Shown here: piece by piece, positions 1 through 11,555 of the stretch
How the letters are laid out: every line of letters begins with the position of its first letter
How positions within the stretch are numbered: position 1 is the first letter of the stretch
Origin: Elmis aenea
Taxonomy: Eukaryota > Arthropoda > Insecta > Coleoptera > Elmidae
Reading direction: 5' to 3'
DNA: 64,000 nt
Assembly (NCBI GenBank): GCA_947652605.1
Contig: OX393576.1
Coordinates: forward strand, 12,860,575 to 12,924,574
Notes under the pieces: model-generated
Told to the model about the DNA's origin: nothing
The model's database searches: none
Seen by the model: only the letters and a program-made list of their open reading frames with translations
Position numbers and translations under genes: made by a program

Positions 1-158
1 AATTTATTATTTACATTAATGGAGAAGATATTGTAGAAAAACTATTTTTACACAATGAAGATATTCTTTAAAAAATTACTTGCTTTTGTGAAAACATTGT
101 CAAATTTGTACTTTTTACATGTTAGTGGTATAAGGCGTTTTTTTTTGAAAATAAAGTA
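1..158. other. AT-rich sequence, nothing recognised
   Basis: No ORF, repeat end or RNA signature that I can support. It ends at the target duplication of the LINE-A insertion. Confidence 0.6.
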
Positions 159-171
159 CACAGTGGAAAGT

Positions 172-335
172 TATTTATTTAGTCATTACACCGTCAAGTG
201 TAGGGCTGTTTAGTTGTGTTGAGCTGACTATTTTGCACGTCTTTTTGTCTTGTGCTAGTATATTTTATCTCTTCCTATTTGATTTTTCCATCCGTTGCGG
301 CTATTTTAACTTCGTCTTGCTAGGTTTTCGTCAGT
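172..335 (-). mobile_element. LINE-A 3' tail, 5'-truncated insertion
   Basis: This 164-bp piece is the 3' end of the retrotransposon called LINE-A here. Read on the minus strand it matches the tail of the copy that ends near 47,765, including the segment with TCCTACACCT-like sequence and the final TAAATAA tail, which lies at the left edge as TTATTTATTTAGTCA. It is flanked by a perfect 13-bp direct repeat, CACAGTGGAAAGT, at 159-171 and 336-348. That is the target-site duplication expected from target-primed reverse transcription. It carries only untranslated 3' sequence and the last codons, so it is dead on arrival. Confidence 0.85.
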
Positions 336-348
336 CACAGTGGAAAGT

Positions 349-1296
349 CAATTTTAAACCAAAATGGTCAAATTAAATATGTTGTTATTTTGTCAAAATA
401 AAAATTAAATATTATTTGCCTGAAATTGTGTGTAAAATTTTAGCATTTTTGGAATTATTTAATATAGACGCCACAAATGCCAAAAAGCGACCAATTATCA
501 AATTAACACGAAATTTAAGATAAAATTGACAGCAAAATTTTGTCCAAGCACACCAAGTCTTGTCGATTTTTATTGAGTAATATGATTGAAGTCTATCAAT
601 TTTTATTTATTTATAATTTAAAAAAATATAACTTTAAACGTTTATGTATAACAAGAACAACAGATTACACATACCAAAGTTCCATATGATGTTACCTGTA
701 AATTAATAAAATATTTTGGTTTAAGCCTTTAAGCCATCAGACATCAATTCAAAGCAAACTAATTCAAAATCTATGTATTTTCAGTAATCAGTAGTAACAA
801 CACGATTAAGCGAATTATGTGTTTGTTTCTAATTCGATTGCCGATAATGTTAATTAACGGAAAGAAAACAGAACGTTTTTAATTAAAATCTATTGACTTA
901 TTTATTGTTACTCTGGATTAAAACTGTTACCTTTTACCAGCGAACTAAAATAATATCTCACTAATTAACGTGCACTGCTACAAACCAAACATAAATTCAC
1001 AAGAATTATTCGCCTTTTCGTGTTGACTTGCAACGTATAACAACTGTTGGTTGTATTTATTCATTTGTAAATTTTGCTGAATCTTTGAACGTTAAAATTT
1101 TCTGGTTTGATATGATAAAACAAGTATTAAATATCGTTTCGTTTATATTAATATGTTTTAATAACAAACTTCAGAGCGATTATTTGAAGACCACGTTAAA
1201 TTTTATACTTTTTTTGTAACGGCAAAAAAGTACAATAACAATGAAGTAAAACTTGGAAGTAACGAACATTTTAAAATCATATTTAGCAACTGCATA
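349..1296. other. AT-rich stretch, nothing recognised
   Basis: About 950 bp without a supported gene, repeat end or RNA. A 63-codon ORF at 1028-1219 on the plus strand is hydrophobic, AT-driven and matches nothing I know. Confidence 0.6.
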
Positions 1297-1486
1297 TACA
1301 GGGTGTCCCAGCCAAGACGAATTATTCGATAGCTCTGTTATTAGTAGTAATTTAAAAAAAAAATTGAATGAAAGTTGTTTGTAATCATTTACTACATAAC
1401 CTTAAATTATTTTTAACTATACACAGTGTTTTGTTTTTGCGCACCGATACAAAACATTGTTTTTTTTTTAAATAAAACACCCTGAA
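1297..1486. mobile_element. Short TACAGGG-type inverted-repeat element
   Basis: The left end reads TACAGGGTGTCCC and the right end AAAACACCCTGAATA, so the two ends are an imperfect terminal inverted repeat about 190 bp apart. No coding sequence. It belongs to the same broad group as the long P elements described below, which begin TACAGGGTG and end CACCCTGTA with TA at the junction. Confidence 0.6.
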
Positions 1487-1934
1487 TATTTTGTAATTCT
1501 TAGATGTAAAATTAAATTCACTTTCTAAAATATTATATTATACAGGGTGTCCAGTTTAAAATGAAATACATGGGTATCTAGGAAACCGTTAGAAATACAA
1601 AATCGGTTAAATGGGGAAAAAGTTGTGCAATTACATGGGTAACAATAATCCAGTTTTACATTTTTAATAATTCATCCTGTTACGTAGTACCACCATGAAA
1701 ACGAAAAATGTACATTTTCTTAAAACTTCCATATTACCTTTATTTGAAAAGATTTGTGGACCTTTTCAGGATAGGATTAGTAACTAATAAGGATTTTAAA
1801 TATGACATTAAAAACATTCTAGGCCTACTGTGTTTCGCGCGGTCATACCTAACTTTTGTTTTTCTTATGGACGCCATATTGGATTTTTGCATTTTTCAAA
1901 TCTCCATAACAAATGCTTTTCAACCATGTAAACG

Positions 1935-2592
1935 CAGGGTTGGCCAACCCAAATGATCTTGCGGGCCACTTTGGAAATGCATCATAACTCCGCGGTCCAC
2001 ATATAAAATTATATATCCCCATATTAGATTTAGATACACTATAGACATTTTTTTGGAGTGAAAAATTGAAACATAATGAGTTATTATTATTGTGTTTACT
2101 ATTATTCTTACATGTAAACATAGATAATATAATAATAATGATACTAAACGTACATTGTAAAGAAATACTCCTATATAACACTAAAAATTAAATATAAAAA
2201 ATATATAAATATAAATGAAATAAAAAAAATGAAATCATTAAAAAATATTTATTTTACTATTGCGATATTTGTTTCTCAACTCTTTCACTTAGCTTTTGCA
2301 AATCGATCTCAATTTGGGTATTTGCACATCGTAATTGGTGTTGCCGGTTAGCGTCCGTTATGTTTGAGCGTGTTTTGTGTTTAGTCAATTTCATTTTCGA
2401 AAAAAAAAACGATTCACAGGTGTAAGTTGAACCAAAAGCGCTAATAATGTATTTTTTTAATACATTGTTTTTCACTATTTTGGCCATTATAAAATAAATT
2501 TATTTTGTAAAAGTGTGATGAATCTCGCGGGCCGAAAAAATGTTCAAGGCGGGCTGCATGCGGCCCACGGGCCGCGTGTTGGCCACCCCTTG
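1935..2592 (-). mobile_element. hAT element remnant with transposase C-terminus
   Basis: The ends are CAGGGTTGGCCAACC (left) and GGCCACCCCTTG (right), an imperfect terminal inverted repeat rich in GCGGGCC, as in many insect hATs of the type that also gave ZBED5/SCAND3-like genes. The flanks TGTAAACG and GGTAAAGC could be a decayed 8-bp target duplication (GTAAA shared). The interior codes on the minus strand for a short hAT C-terminal fragment (separate entry). It lies within the TACAGGG element at 1541-2994. Confidence 0.7.
2257..2487 (-). pseudogene. hAT transposase C-terminal fragment
   Basis: A 76-codon reading frame. Residues 18-60 look like the C-terminal dimerisation region of hAT transposases of the ZBED5/SCAND3 group: FGSTYTCESFFSKMK-like residues followed by LTKHKTRSNITD and a heptad-like tail. 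In the family this region makes the transposase dimer, while the catalytic DDE core lies upstream. Only the last part survives; no BED zinc finger and no catalytic residues are present, so the copy cannot be active. The lysine- and asparagine-rich start is probably not the original one. The assignment rests on the motif GSTYxCESxFSxMKxxKxxxRSNxTD, where I expect Y-CE-F-S-MK-K-R-LTD. Confidence 0.7.
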
Positions 2593-2994
2593 GTAAAGCA
2601 TCGGTATGTTTAACCTAGGAAAAATATGAAAATTTGCAAAATAAAGGTTTAACCACAGTAGGCCTTGGTGTTGTGATTAAACAATTGCAACACTATTTCT
2701 AACGACTGTCAAATAATACATATTATTCTATAGTGCAAACAAGTTCAAATAAGCATAAATATGTTTGCATGACTGAAAAAATGAGACAACTTATTTCCAT
2801 GATTGTAATTTTAAGCTGCACCACAGTAATTTAAAAAAAGAAAATGATTAATATCTGTAATAGATACATCAAATTTTCAAATTCAATTTTATGCCATGGG
2901 ATGCAGCTTTTTCCGTCATTTATTAAAATGCAAGGTTTGTTGGGGTTATTTTCAAAACAAACAAGATATGGCAACGATGTTTGGGACACCCTAC

Positions 2995-3746
2995 ATAGCT
3001 AAATAACTTGTAATTTAAATTTTTTAAGTAATCTGTGCTTTGTAAAAATTTTCAGTATCTTTAACTGCCGACCTCATTTGCAAGATCATTATAACATTGT
3101 TATTAATCACATTTTTATTTTCAGTTAGTTTGTTTTTACCTAGCAAAAGATTTAAAGTATTTTGTTCCTTGTATGATTCTCTTTTTAAAAACTTTTTGCG
3201 AATTCGTTTTCGGTACTTTTGTCTCCAGCTCCTTGAAGCAGTCGTCCATCCAAATTTTTAAGTAATTTGAATCACGACGTAACAAAGCGCATAGCAAAAC
3301 TTTTGTGGAGATATCGTAGGAAAGCGAATGAAATAAATAATACAATAAAAAAGAATTGTGTAAGTGATTAATGGTATTTGTGGACGAGTGAAATGGCGCT
3401 GCTTTGTGTGTTTTGATAGAGTTCGTAGTTAGGTGCCGTACGTTGTTCGTTCCTGAGTAAATAATATCTATCTTCGGGAATGTGATGAGTGAACTACTAT
3501 TCGTAAGACTGACATATTCCTACTCTCGCATGTCATTCTGCGCATATCGATTTTTGTGGCTGGAATTATGAGTTTTGCATAAAAAAAAACGTAAGGATTT
3601 ATTCTACATAAAAATGAAATGACTTCTCGTATTGATGTAACGTCATAATATTCAAAGATCCATAAAAAGTAAGATTTCATATTTAACGTGTCAAATAATG
3701 TTACCAAGTATGTGTTCTGAATTTCTGGAACCGCGGCGCGATGAAA
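2995..3746. other. Unassigned stretch
   Basis: About 750 bp between two repeats. It has two minus-strand ORFs of 69 and 79 codons (3136-3345 and 3468-3707). Neither shows a domain I recognise, and I do not call them genes. Confidence 0.5.
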
Positions 3747-5183
3747 TTGGCTATTTGCACCTACAGTAGGTGCAAATAACTGGCTATTTATAATAATTGG
3801 CTATTTGCAGCTACTGTATTAGGCATATACCGGTTGTAACTGAGTTCTGGAACACCCCCTTTTTTTCTTTAGTTTTAATTTTACATAAATAAACTTTTAG
3901 ACAGATGATATGTGTGAATATGAACACGTATTATTTCAATTCCGGTTTCGCTGGAAAATACCCTAACTTTGTTATTTCAAACAGAACACCCAGTATATTT
4001 TTACATTTTTGGAAAGAGGAGGCAATTTTGAATACAACTGCACCATTTTGATCAATTTTAATACCTCAAATAATTTTTGAACAAATATTTATTGGCCGCG
4101 ACTTGCATACATTGAATTGTACTATGTCAACAAGTGTCAGAAAAACGTTTTTGTACTTTTTAATTAACATTTAGGTTACTTTAATCGACTTTGAAAGTTG
4201 CAGAATCGGTTTTTTGACTGAAATATTTTTTTTTTTAAATGGTACATGCTGTTTTTTAAATAGACTATTTTTTGACGAATAACATAATATATTTGTGTTG
4301 AAAGGCTGCCTCAAAGACTTAAAATATTATAAAAACTTATTTAGATATTCTATTAATCGTAGTATACTGTAGATAATTGCTACAAATTATCATTAATTTT
4401 TTTTATTAAATAACTATTAATTACAACTATAACTTGTTTTGTTGCACTTTGGCACAGGGTACTGCGATTAATAGGACATCTTAACAAGTTTTTATAATAT
4501 TTTAAGTTTGTGAAGCAGCCTTTCAACACAAATATAAGTTATTGGTATTCTTAAATTCGTCAGAAAACACTCTTTTTAAATAAGTGCATGTATTGATTGC
4601 ATTTGCAATGAAAAATATAATGACTTTTTGTCAAAAAACCGATTTTGCAACCTTCAAAGCCGATTAAAGTAACCTAAATGGCAATTCTAATTTACAAAAA
4701 CATTTTTCGGACACATTTTGACTAAAATAAATATCAATGTACGCAGGTCACGGCTCACTTAATAAAAAAATAAATTATTATCCAAAAATTATTTGAGGTT
4801 ATTAAAATTAACCCAAGTCCTACACCTGACGGCAGAGGGACTAAATAAAATTAAAAAATCAACCAAAATAGTGCAGTTAAACTCATAATTGCCTCCTTTT
4901 TCTAAAAATGTAAATATATATGTATAGTGTAGGTATCTATATGGTGTTCCATTTGAAATAACAAAGTTAGGGCAATTTCCGGTGAAACCGGAAGTAAAAT
5001 AATAGTGTACATATGTTTAAATATTTATTATTTACACATATCATGTCTAAAAGTTTATTTATTTAAAATTAAAACTAAAGAAAAAAGGGAGTGTACCAAA
5101 ACTCATTTACACCCGGTATATACCTATCTATACAGTGGGTGCAGAGCCAATTATTCGTACCTACTGAAGGTGCAAATAGCCAC
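3747..5183. mobile_element. P1 long inverted-repeat element (near-palindrome)
   Basis: The two halves are reverse complements of each other over about 620-700 bp per arm (3747 to ~4370 and ~4470 to 5183), with a centre of about 100 bp. Matching blocks include TAGGTTACTTTAATCG (4153) against CGATTAAAGTAACCTA (4662), and the AAGGCTGCCTCAAAGACTT block (4302) against its complement near 4505. The outer ends carry GGCTATTTGCACC. Each arm contains an internal AACACCC(A/T)GTATA-like motif (near 3985 and 4945). No coding sequence was found. Transcribed, the unit would fold into a very long hairpin. Broken copies lie at 42,096-42,530 and 54,988-57,930. Confidence 0.85.
3752..3778. repeat. Perfect 27-bp palindrome at the P1 left end
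   Basis: TATTTGCACCTAC-A-GTAGGTGCAAATA is a perfect inverted repeat with a one-base centre. The counterpart at the right end (near 5155-5178) has the same layout but with mismatches, TACGAATA facing TATTTGCACC. Confidence 0.85.
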
Positions 5184-6525
5184 ATCCCATTACTATGTGC
5201 ACTAAACATATCACGTGCTACTTCGTTCAGATGCGTTAAATAGGCGCTTAAGTTATTAGGAATACGGCGCGTGATGCAGAAAAAATCACTACTCTGTACA
5301 CTTTATTCCGGTAACGTTCTTTTTAGTGGATTATTTGAAAATAAGCGCGTTTTAATTTTTTTCAAACAAGAGCGATTATAATAAATTATAACTGCAACTG
5401 TACACAGAGTGAATGAATAAGAATTAAACATTAAAAATGTTATAGCTTAGTAAATAGGTTATGACTAAATATTTTGCACAAAAATATTAATCTTACCCAA
5501 CTAATTTATTTGCTATTTTTTAATCACACTGAACTTTAATTATAGTCTGCGCATATTCTCCGATTGTGAAAGTATCAACGGTTATATTTTAATTCATACT
5601 TTTCTTTAGAGATAGTTCGAAAAGAAATAATTTTTACATTTTAAAGAAATTTTGTTGTACCTACAGCACAAAAAAAAGTATTTTTATTTGACGGTTTAAT
5701 CAAGAATTAATTAATATTTTCATATGTAACCGGTATATTAATTATAACCACTTATATATTCACTGAATTTAGATTTTTTAGGAATGCACATAAATTGGGG
5801 AAAAGTGTTTGCAATAAATTTTACGTTTTAATTAACATATTAGCATATTTGTGCTCAATCGCAATGACGAAAACCCCTGGGTATTTATAAATAACCTAAA
5901 ATTATACATGCAACAACTTGAAGTTTATCAGATTTCACACAGCAATACGCAGTATCTTAGGGGCAATAAAAGAGTTAAAACAGAAAAAACTGATTATGGT
6001 TTTTAACTTAGTAAGTTGCTGATAGGTATATTAAACAAAAAATATGCAGTTTTGTGGTTTTCTGTATGTTTAACTCCATAAAAATTATGGGATAATTATG
6101 TTGCACATTAAAAACATTTAATTTTAGAAAATATCACAAATACTAATAAGTGAAAAAAAAAACACATGAATACAACACATTGAAAATTCGTTTTATTCAA
6201 AAGTTGCCAATTATAATTTATCGTAAAATAGACCTCGCTATGGCGAAAAGACACGAGAACAGTTCTCATAAATCAAATAAAGGATGAAAGTTTAGTGATT
6301 GATAGAGACAATAAAAATAATTAATAACACACACAAATTATAAACATGATAACAACATCATAGTTGGGTTTCTGCAAACGTTTATAAATCCCATCACAAT
6401 TTGTGTCAGAAACAAAATATACTACACAAATATAAATGGATATAAATTAGCTTCGACTTATATCTATAAAATAGGGACGATCTGCTTTTAAAAATGAATT
6501 GTCTAGGCAACAAACTATTTATGGA
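5184..6525. other. AT-rich stretch, nothing recognised
   Basis: About 1.3 kb with frequent stop codons in all frames, no repeat ends and no RNA signature that I can support. Confidence 0.55.
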
Positions 6526-6533
6526 ACTCTAGT

Positions 6534-7754
6534 CAGTGGCGGATTACCGCACAGGCGCATGAGGCGCGCGCCTCGGGCCTCGGCAAAAAGGGGGCCTCAG
6601 AATCGTTGGGTTCGTCATCCTCAAAAACCAAAATTAAATTTTTATTGTCTGTTAATATGAGAATTATAATATAATAATTGTAGGCAAATTGTAATATCTT
6701 CTAAAACCTATTTTCATAGTGGGTATTGTGTAATAGCCATTGATGCCAATTTAAAAAAAAAAAAACATGTTAAATTAAACAAAAATGATAGCCAATTTGG
6801 TTCCAAATCGCCAAAACTTGCAACCCTGCTTGCATCTGATTACGGTGCATTGCAAGCCGATGTACGTACAGGGTGGTCCAAATTCGATGGGATTACATGG
6901 GCATCTCGCTTAATAGTCAAGATAGAGAAACGGTTAATGTACCAAAAATGTGCAGTTTTTCGGGACAAACTCAGAATTGTTGTCAAATATAGTCTATCTT
7001 CTCCGATTTTCCTTTGTTTTCACAACCTGCTTTTTGTTTCTCATCTTTAAAAAATTTAAAAAGCCTTTGTAACTTGCGTATTATTGAAAATAAATACATC
7101 AACCCTAATATATTTGGAAAGGGAAAAAATAAGGAATTTAAATAGGTCATAGCCAACTATAGCTTCCATTTAAAAAAAGGTGAGTTTGTGTCATACCTCT
7201 TTAACGGCGAGCGTAAAATATTTTTTTTAGTACCTACTATCAAAATCTACATAAAAATATCTAAAAATAATCTTTATAAACTTTTTCGATATTTAAAACA
7301 ATAAGGGAGTTATGACACATTATAAGTATAACAAAAAAACAGTTTTTCTTTAATAACTCATCGGAAATTATTGAATATTTTTGAAAACGGTTTTGAGTTT
7401 GTCCTAAGAAACTGCACATTTTTTAAAATTTAACCGTTTCTCTATCTTGACTATTAAGCGAGATACCCATTGTAGTCCCATCGAATTTGGACCACCTGTA
7501 TTGTATGATGCAGAATTTTACTGTGATTTTTTTGACCTGAGATGGGATTTTTTCTTTTAAATGGGAATGTGTTTTTTTTTTCTGGTACCTGAGAATATTT
7601 TTTTGTTTCCGTATTTGATTTTTGTGTTTTTGTTGGTTCTAAAAATAAAAAACGTTATGATTTTTCTGCATTGTTCATTTTAGTGAACCATCTTAATAGG
7701 GGGCCTCCAGATCAGGTTGCGCCTGGGACCCCACAAAATCAAGTACCGCCACTG
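6534..7754. mobile_element. hAT element with perfect 8-bp duplication
   Basis: The ends are CAGTGGCGGATTACCGC and GTACCGCCACTG, a terminal inverted repeat of the hAT type CAGNGGCG. Both sides carry the direct repeat ACTCTAGT (6526-6533 and 7755-7762), the 8-bp target duplication diagnostic of hATs. The inner ends are rich in GCGCGCCTC and GGGGGCCTC. Much of the 1,221 bp is a nested P2 element (6867-7500). No transposase remains were recognised, so this is a non-autonomous copy. Confidence 0.92.
6867..7500. mobile_element. P2 inverted-repeat element nested in hAT
   Basis: Starts TACAGGGTGGTCCAAATTCG and ends with the complement CGAATTTGGACCACCTGTA. The arms match for roughly 150 bp, with shared blocks ATGGG-ATCTCGCTTAATAG and AGATAGAGAAACGGTTAA. 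No coding remains. A left-arm fragment of the same family is at 29,500-29,653. Confidence 0.85.
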
Positions 7755-7845
7755 ACTCTAGTAGTGATTTTATTTTGTTTTTTTTTCAGTATCATAGAAA
7801 GAACAGTATCAGTAAGGAAGTAGTTTAACTGATCTGTTCATTAAG

Positions 7846-7876
7846 GCCGTCTTTTTTATGAAGTAAAAAAGACGGA
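7846..7876. repeat. Short hairpin
   Basis: CCGTCTTTTTTA and TAAAAAAGACGG form a 12-bp stem with a short loop. It directly precedes the tRNA-like segment. Confidence 0.7.
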
Positions 7877-7962
7877 CGAGCCTCAGCGGTTGGCACGCCA
7901 TTTGCTGGTTGGAGGCCCATGATCAAAGTCTAGGAATAATGCGAAGGGACAAGCCCTGCAAA
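7868..7962 (+). repeat. Possible tRNA-derived SINE head or non-coding exon
   Basis: This GC-richer patch stands out from its surroundings. AGCCTCAGCGGTTGGCACG resembles a tRNA A box and GATCAAAGTC, about 40 bp downstream, resembles a B box, a spacing usual for a pol III promoter. It ends in CAAAGGTAAGT, which is also a good 5' splice donor. Either reading is possible. I see no 3' tail, no second copy in the window and no cloverleaf that I can complete, so this is a tentative call. Confidence 0.25.
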
Positions 7963-9202
7963 GGTAAGTTCTTTTAAAATGTCAATTGTAATATATGTGT
8001 AACATTTAACTTCAACCACAATGAATATTGCGCTTAAAAAATAAAGATTCGGTTAACAAAGTTTAAATGTTTAAAAAAAATATAGTTAACTAGAAGCAGG
8101 TAAAAAGTTAAATTTTTCACGTTTTTACAAACAGTTTTTATGCGCTTAGTGATAATTTAAACCAATTCACCCAACAAAAATCGCCACAATTTTATTTTTT
8201 GCTTGTTGCTATAAAGTTAACAATCCAATTTTCAAAAGCTAAACATTACAAATATTACCTATAGGCAATTTTATGTCGACTTAATCAAATCTATCTTTTA
8301 CGTTAAAAAATGCTGTCTCTAAGCTATCTCCGTCCCTTAAAGCCTTCAAGTAAATCCGACCCTGGGAAGATAAGTGTGTTGATTTTACATCGGTTGAAAC
8401 ATATATTGGTTTTTGTATGTTCCTTGTTCCACCCTCAAAAATTCTTTTAAAGCCAACTAAATACAATGTTAAATAATCTTTCTACTCTACTCTAGCTACG
8501 GATTTCGCAAATACTCGTAAATCCTCATTTTTGTTATGGAAAATAATTTACCTCTTGTTAGGAAAAAGAGAAAAAAACTTTCCTTTGATATCGCTAAAGG
8601 AGAAGCTTCTAAAGAATCATCTCTGACATTTCAATCAATGATATCTTCCAAAGACGGATGAAGTACCCGGAATAAATTCAAACCCGTATGTCTATCAATC
8701 GGACTTGATGATCACCTTTGAATCTTTGAACAAGTTTTGGTATTCTAGAATCCAAACAATATTTATCGGAGTTTATTTCAGCAAGTCGCATATCTTGAGA
8801 GTACGAAAGAACGTACCATTTACGAACGCTGGGTGAGGACAATGTTAAGTAAACAATGTGACAACTATTATTAATTCATTCAAGATAATATATAATAACT
8901 TATAACTTATTATTTACGTCAGGTGATAATGTAATTTTCAAATAAAAATAATTATTCAATTTTGAAAAAAGGCGTTTGTGGTATCTATTTAAAAAAATAT
9001 ATTATGCTGCCACATCACCGCCTGTTTGAATAGCAAAACAATTTTATTACCGATTATTTTTAAAGCGAGTCTTTCCAGAAAACGTATTCTTTTTCGTTTT
9101 CATCACGTTGCGGTCAAATTAAAATATGAATAAACAATGATTTTTCATTTGAGTTTATCTGTGTTATCTTTCAAAAATGTACCTATTTAAAAAATGTATC
9201 TA
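7963..9202. other. Unassigned stretch with two short ORFs
   Basis: A 61-codon minus-strand ORF (8281-8466) has unusually balanced codon content for this window, but I recognise no family. A 41-codon plus-strand frame starts at 8536 and stops at 8661; it begins MENNLPLVRKKRKKL. They diverge from each other. Either could be an exon or a relic. The rest shows nothing. Confidence 0.35.
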
Positions 9203-9801
9203 TACAGGGTGTGTATAAATTGGCGAAGCGCAACACGTGGCGATGTTCTTCGTAAAATTCTAAGTCTAAAATCTTAATACAAAAATGTTGTACCATGCTT
9301 GCTGTGTCTGCAGTCTTTTAATAAGCCTTATTATTCAATATTTTTTAATGAAAAAGCTGTGATTTGGAATATAAATAAATTTTTAATTATATTTTCTCCT
9401 AGATATTGTGTTTTTCCTTTCGAAAATTGGTGTTGAAAATATGTAAATCACTGATTTGAATGAAAATAATACATATGGCAACATTGTCATTAGCTGTCAT
9501 CTGTTTTTCTCGTAATTATTTCTAGTTTGTGTTTTACGATACCTAAAAGTTTGCAGCTATGTTTACGAACTAAAGGCTTTCAGTTCGAACATATATCATA
9601 AATAAGTAAGTAAAAATTGCTGATAAAAAAAAATGTCCAAACGCAAATCAATGTGTGCAATGTTGCCAATTTTTTTTCTCTTTAAATGGTTCCTGAGGCC
9701 ATAAGAAGAATGGTACAACATTTTTGTATTAAGATTTTCGACTTAGAATTTTACGAACATCGTCACTTGTAGCGCTTTCGCCAATTTATACACACCCTGT
9801 A
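9203..9801. mobile_element. P3 inverted-repeat element
   Basis: Ends are TACAGGGTGTGTATAAATTGG and its complement CCAATTTATACACACCCTGTA. The arms match over about 110 bp, including GTTGTACCAT facing ATGGTACAAC and AAAATCTTAATACAAAAATG facing its complement. The junctions read TA. The centre holds no recognisable coding sequence. Confidence 0.85.
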
Positions 9802-10400
9802 TATTAGATTAGGTGAAACGCATATGTGATACGCCAAATACAAGCACCTATCAATAATACTTAAAAATGTGTACAATTCCTTATATGCTACAATTTACCA
9901 TGGCCTACTTCATTAATATTATTTTCTGCTATTTACTGGCATGGTCATCCCATATAACCCAAAATGTAACTTGTCTGAAACCTTCTATAATGTATATTAG
10001 TAAATGTATTGTTAAATTTATAGTTCATAACCAATATTTCTAATATTTCATAATCTTTGGACTTAATTAATACTTGTAAAAATAATCAACAGCAATCAAT
10101 TTCGCTTATGGGAATCTTGAAAGGTGAAGATGCGTTTTTCCAATCTTACAATTTTTTGACGATTTTGTTACTTGGATCACCAACATCTTGCAAACCAGTT
10201 TTCGAAATTAATCATGAAGAATAGTTGGTCTCACAATTTAAAAAAAAATCACTGTATCTAATTTTTGACATTTGAGCGAAATTAGTAGTAGGTATAAACT
10301 TGACTTTTTTGTAACCTAAATGTAATTTAGAATATTTTACTGTATTACATGCTTTTGTGTTAATGTAAATTCATTCTGTGTGTGCGAAATAATATAGTAC
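9802..10400. other. AT-rich stretch, nothing recognised
   Basis: About 600 bp of unassigned sequence between P3 and element H. Confidence 0.55.
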
Positions 10401-10811
10401 TTTTTCTGCATCCGTCCAGAAAATCAGTTGTTTTCGATCAATTTTTACTTTCTTTATTGGCCTTGGCCAGAAAGTAATTGGTTGCCATGGTAATGAGTTG
10501 TCTTTACCGGCCTAGGCCGGAAAGTAGCTGGTTTCCATGGTGATGCGTTGTTATGCGCTGTTAAACAGGCGTCATTATACAACCAAGCGAATTTTCACCT
10601 GTAGTTTGTTAAATTATTGTTTAATTATGGATAGTGACGTTAGTGATTTTGCTATCAGTGGCAGACGCAAAAAAAAAATGTACGTAACATACCTACCTGT
10701 CAAGTGTCTTTACTGGACTCGTATGCTTTAAGGACTCGTCTACGGTCCGTCCCAAAACTGTCGACTCGTCCAGTAAAGTGCCACTTTCCGGTCTTGTTAC
10801 GTAAATAACTA
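10401..10811 (+). mobile_element. H element: Helentron-like non-autonomous element
   Basis: Layout: a T-run with GCATCCGTCC at the left end; the inverted counterpart (GGCAGACGC followed by A-run) inside at 10,659-10,680; then a hairpin (about 10,680-10,810) with stem pieces TTTACTGGAC and GTCCAGTAAA; and the end CTTGTTACGTAAATAACTA followed by TT. This asymmetric design, with one inverted repeat terminal and the other subterminal followed by a terminal stem-loop, is the known layout of DINE-1/Helentron-associated elements. A 34-residue run starting MDSDVSDF at 10,627 lies before the hairpin; I do not recognise it. It shares its right end with the D and G elements. Confidence 0.55.
10451..10550 (+). 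repeat. 50-bp tandem duplication in the H element
   Basis: Two 50-bp units (10,451-10,500 and 10,501-10,550) match at 41 of 50 positions. Each contains GGCC-(T/A)-GGCC, AAAGTA and a CCATGG box. Confidence 0.85.
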
Positions 10812-11555
10812 TTTTGACAAGAGTTTTTGACTGTTTACAGCAATAAAAAACTAGACGGCTATGTAAGTAACAGAGTGACATGAATAAAATTGGCTGTTCA
10901 GTTAACGTATAATCTAGTATTTAAAGTTTGATCTACAAAATGGTGACCTTTGAAAATTAATTGGCATAAAATATACGACAAATATTTTGTATTTAGAATA
11001 ATTTCAAGAACATAAAATTTCCTAAAGCCGTCTTATAAATTTCTCGGGTGTAAAAGTAATATCGTTTGTTACTTGGTTTTACTGTTTGCATTTGTTCTTG
11101 ACAACTTAAATGTTATTAATGACTACTTTCTTGTTGCTGGAACTATTGCGTTAAACGGCTCTCAATTTCAATGCCAATAAATGAAAATGAGTGATTTCGT
11201 TTAGGCCAAATACTTAACATTCATTTTGTATTTATCTGTTAATTAAACCAATGTTTGTATTTATTTTATCAATTGAATTATTGAACAAACGAAAATATTA
11301 ATTTACAACATCAAACAAAATATTATACTCAATATACAGCTCATTAAAGTTAGTTAACAATTTATTTGTTAAATATACATTAAAATCGCTTTAAAGTATT
11401 AACGAATGAGGTCGTTAAATCCATCATAGATCTGATTTCATTAAACAGGGATAATTTAAAGTCTCCAAATATAATTTAGATAACAAAATGACACAAAATT
11501 AATAGTAAATTGATAGACAAAACATTACTGGTCCGAATTAGAATTGGAAGTACTG

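Larger units (their letters stand above)
1541..2994. mobile_element. TACAGGG-type element split by a hAT
   Basis: It begins TACAGGGTGTCCAG at 1541 and ends TGGGACACCCTACA near 2994. Inner sequence is also partly inverted: AGGCCTACTGTG near 1821 faces CACAGTAGGCCT near 2655. The hAT remnant at 1935-2592 sits between these two halves, so it inserted later. No coding potential of its own was recognised. Confidence 0.6.
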
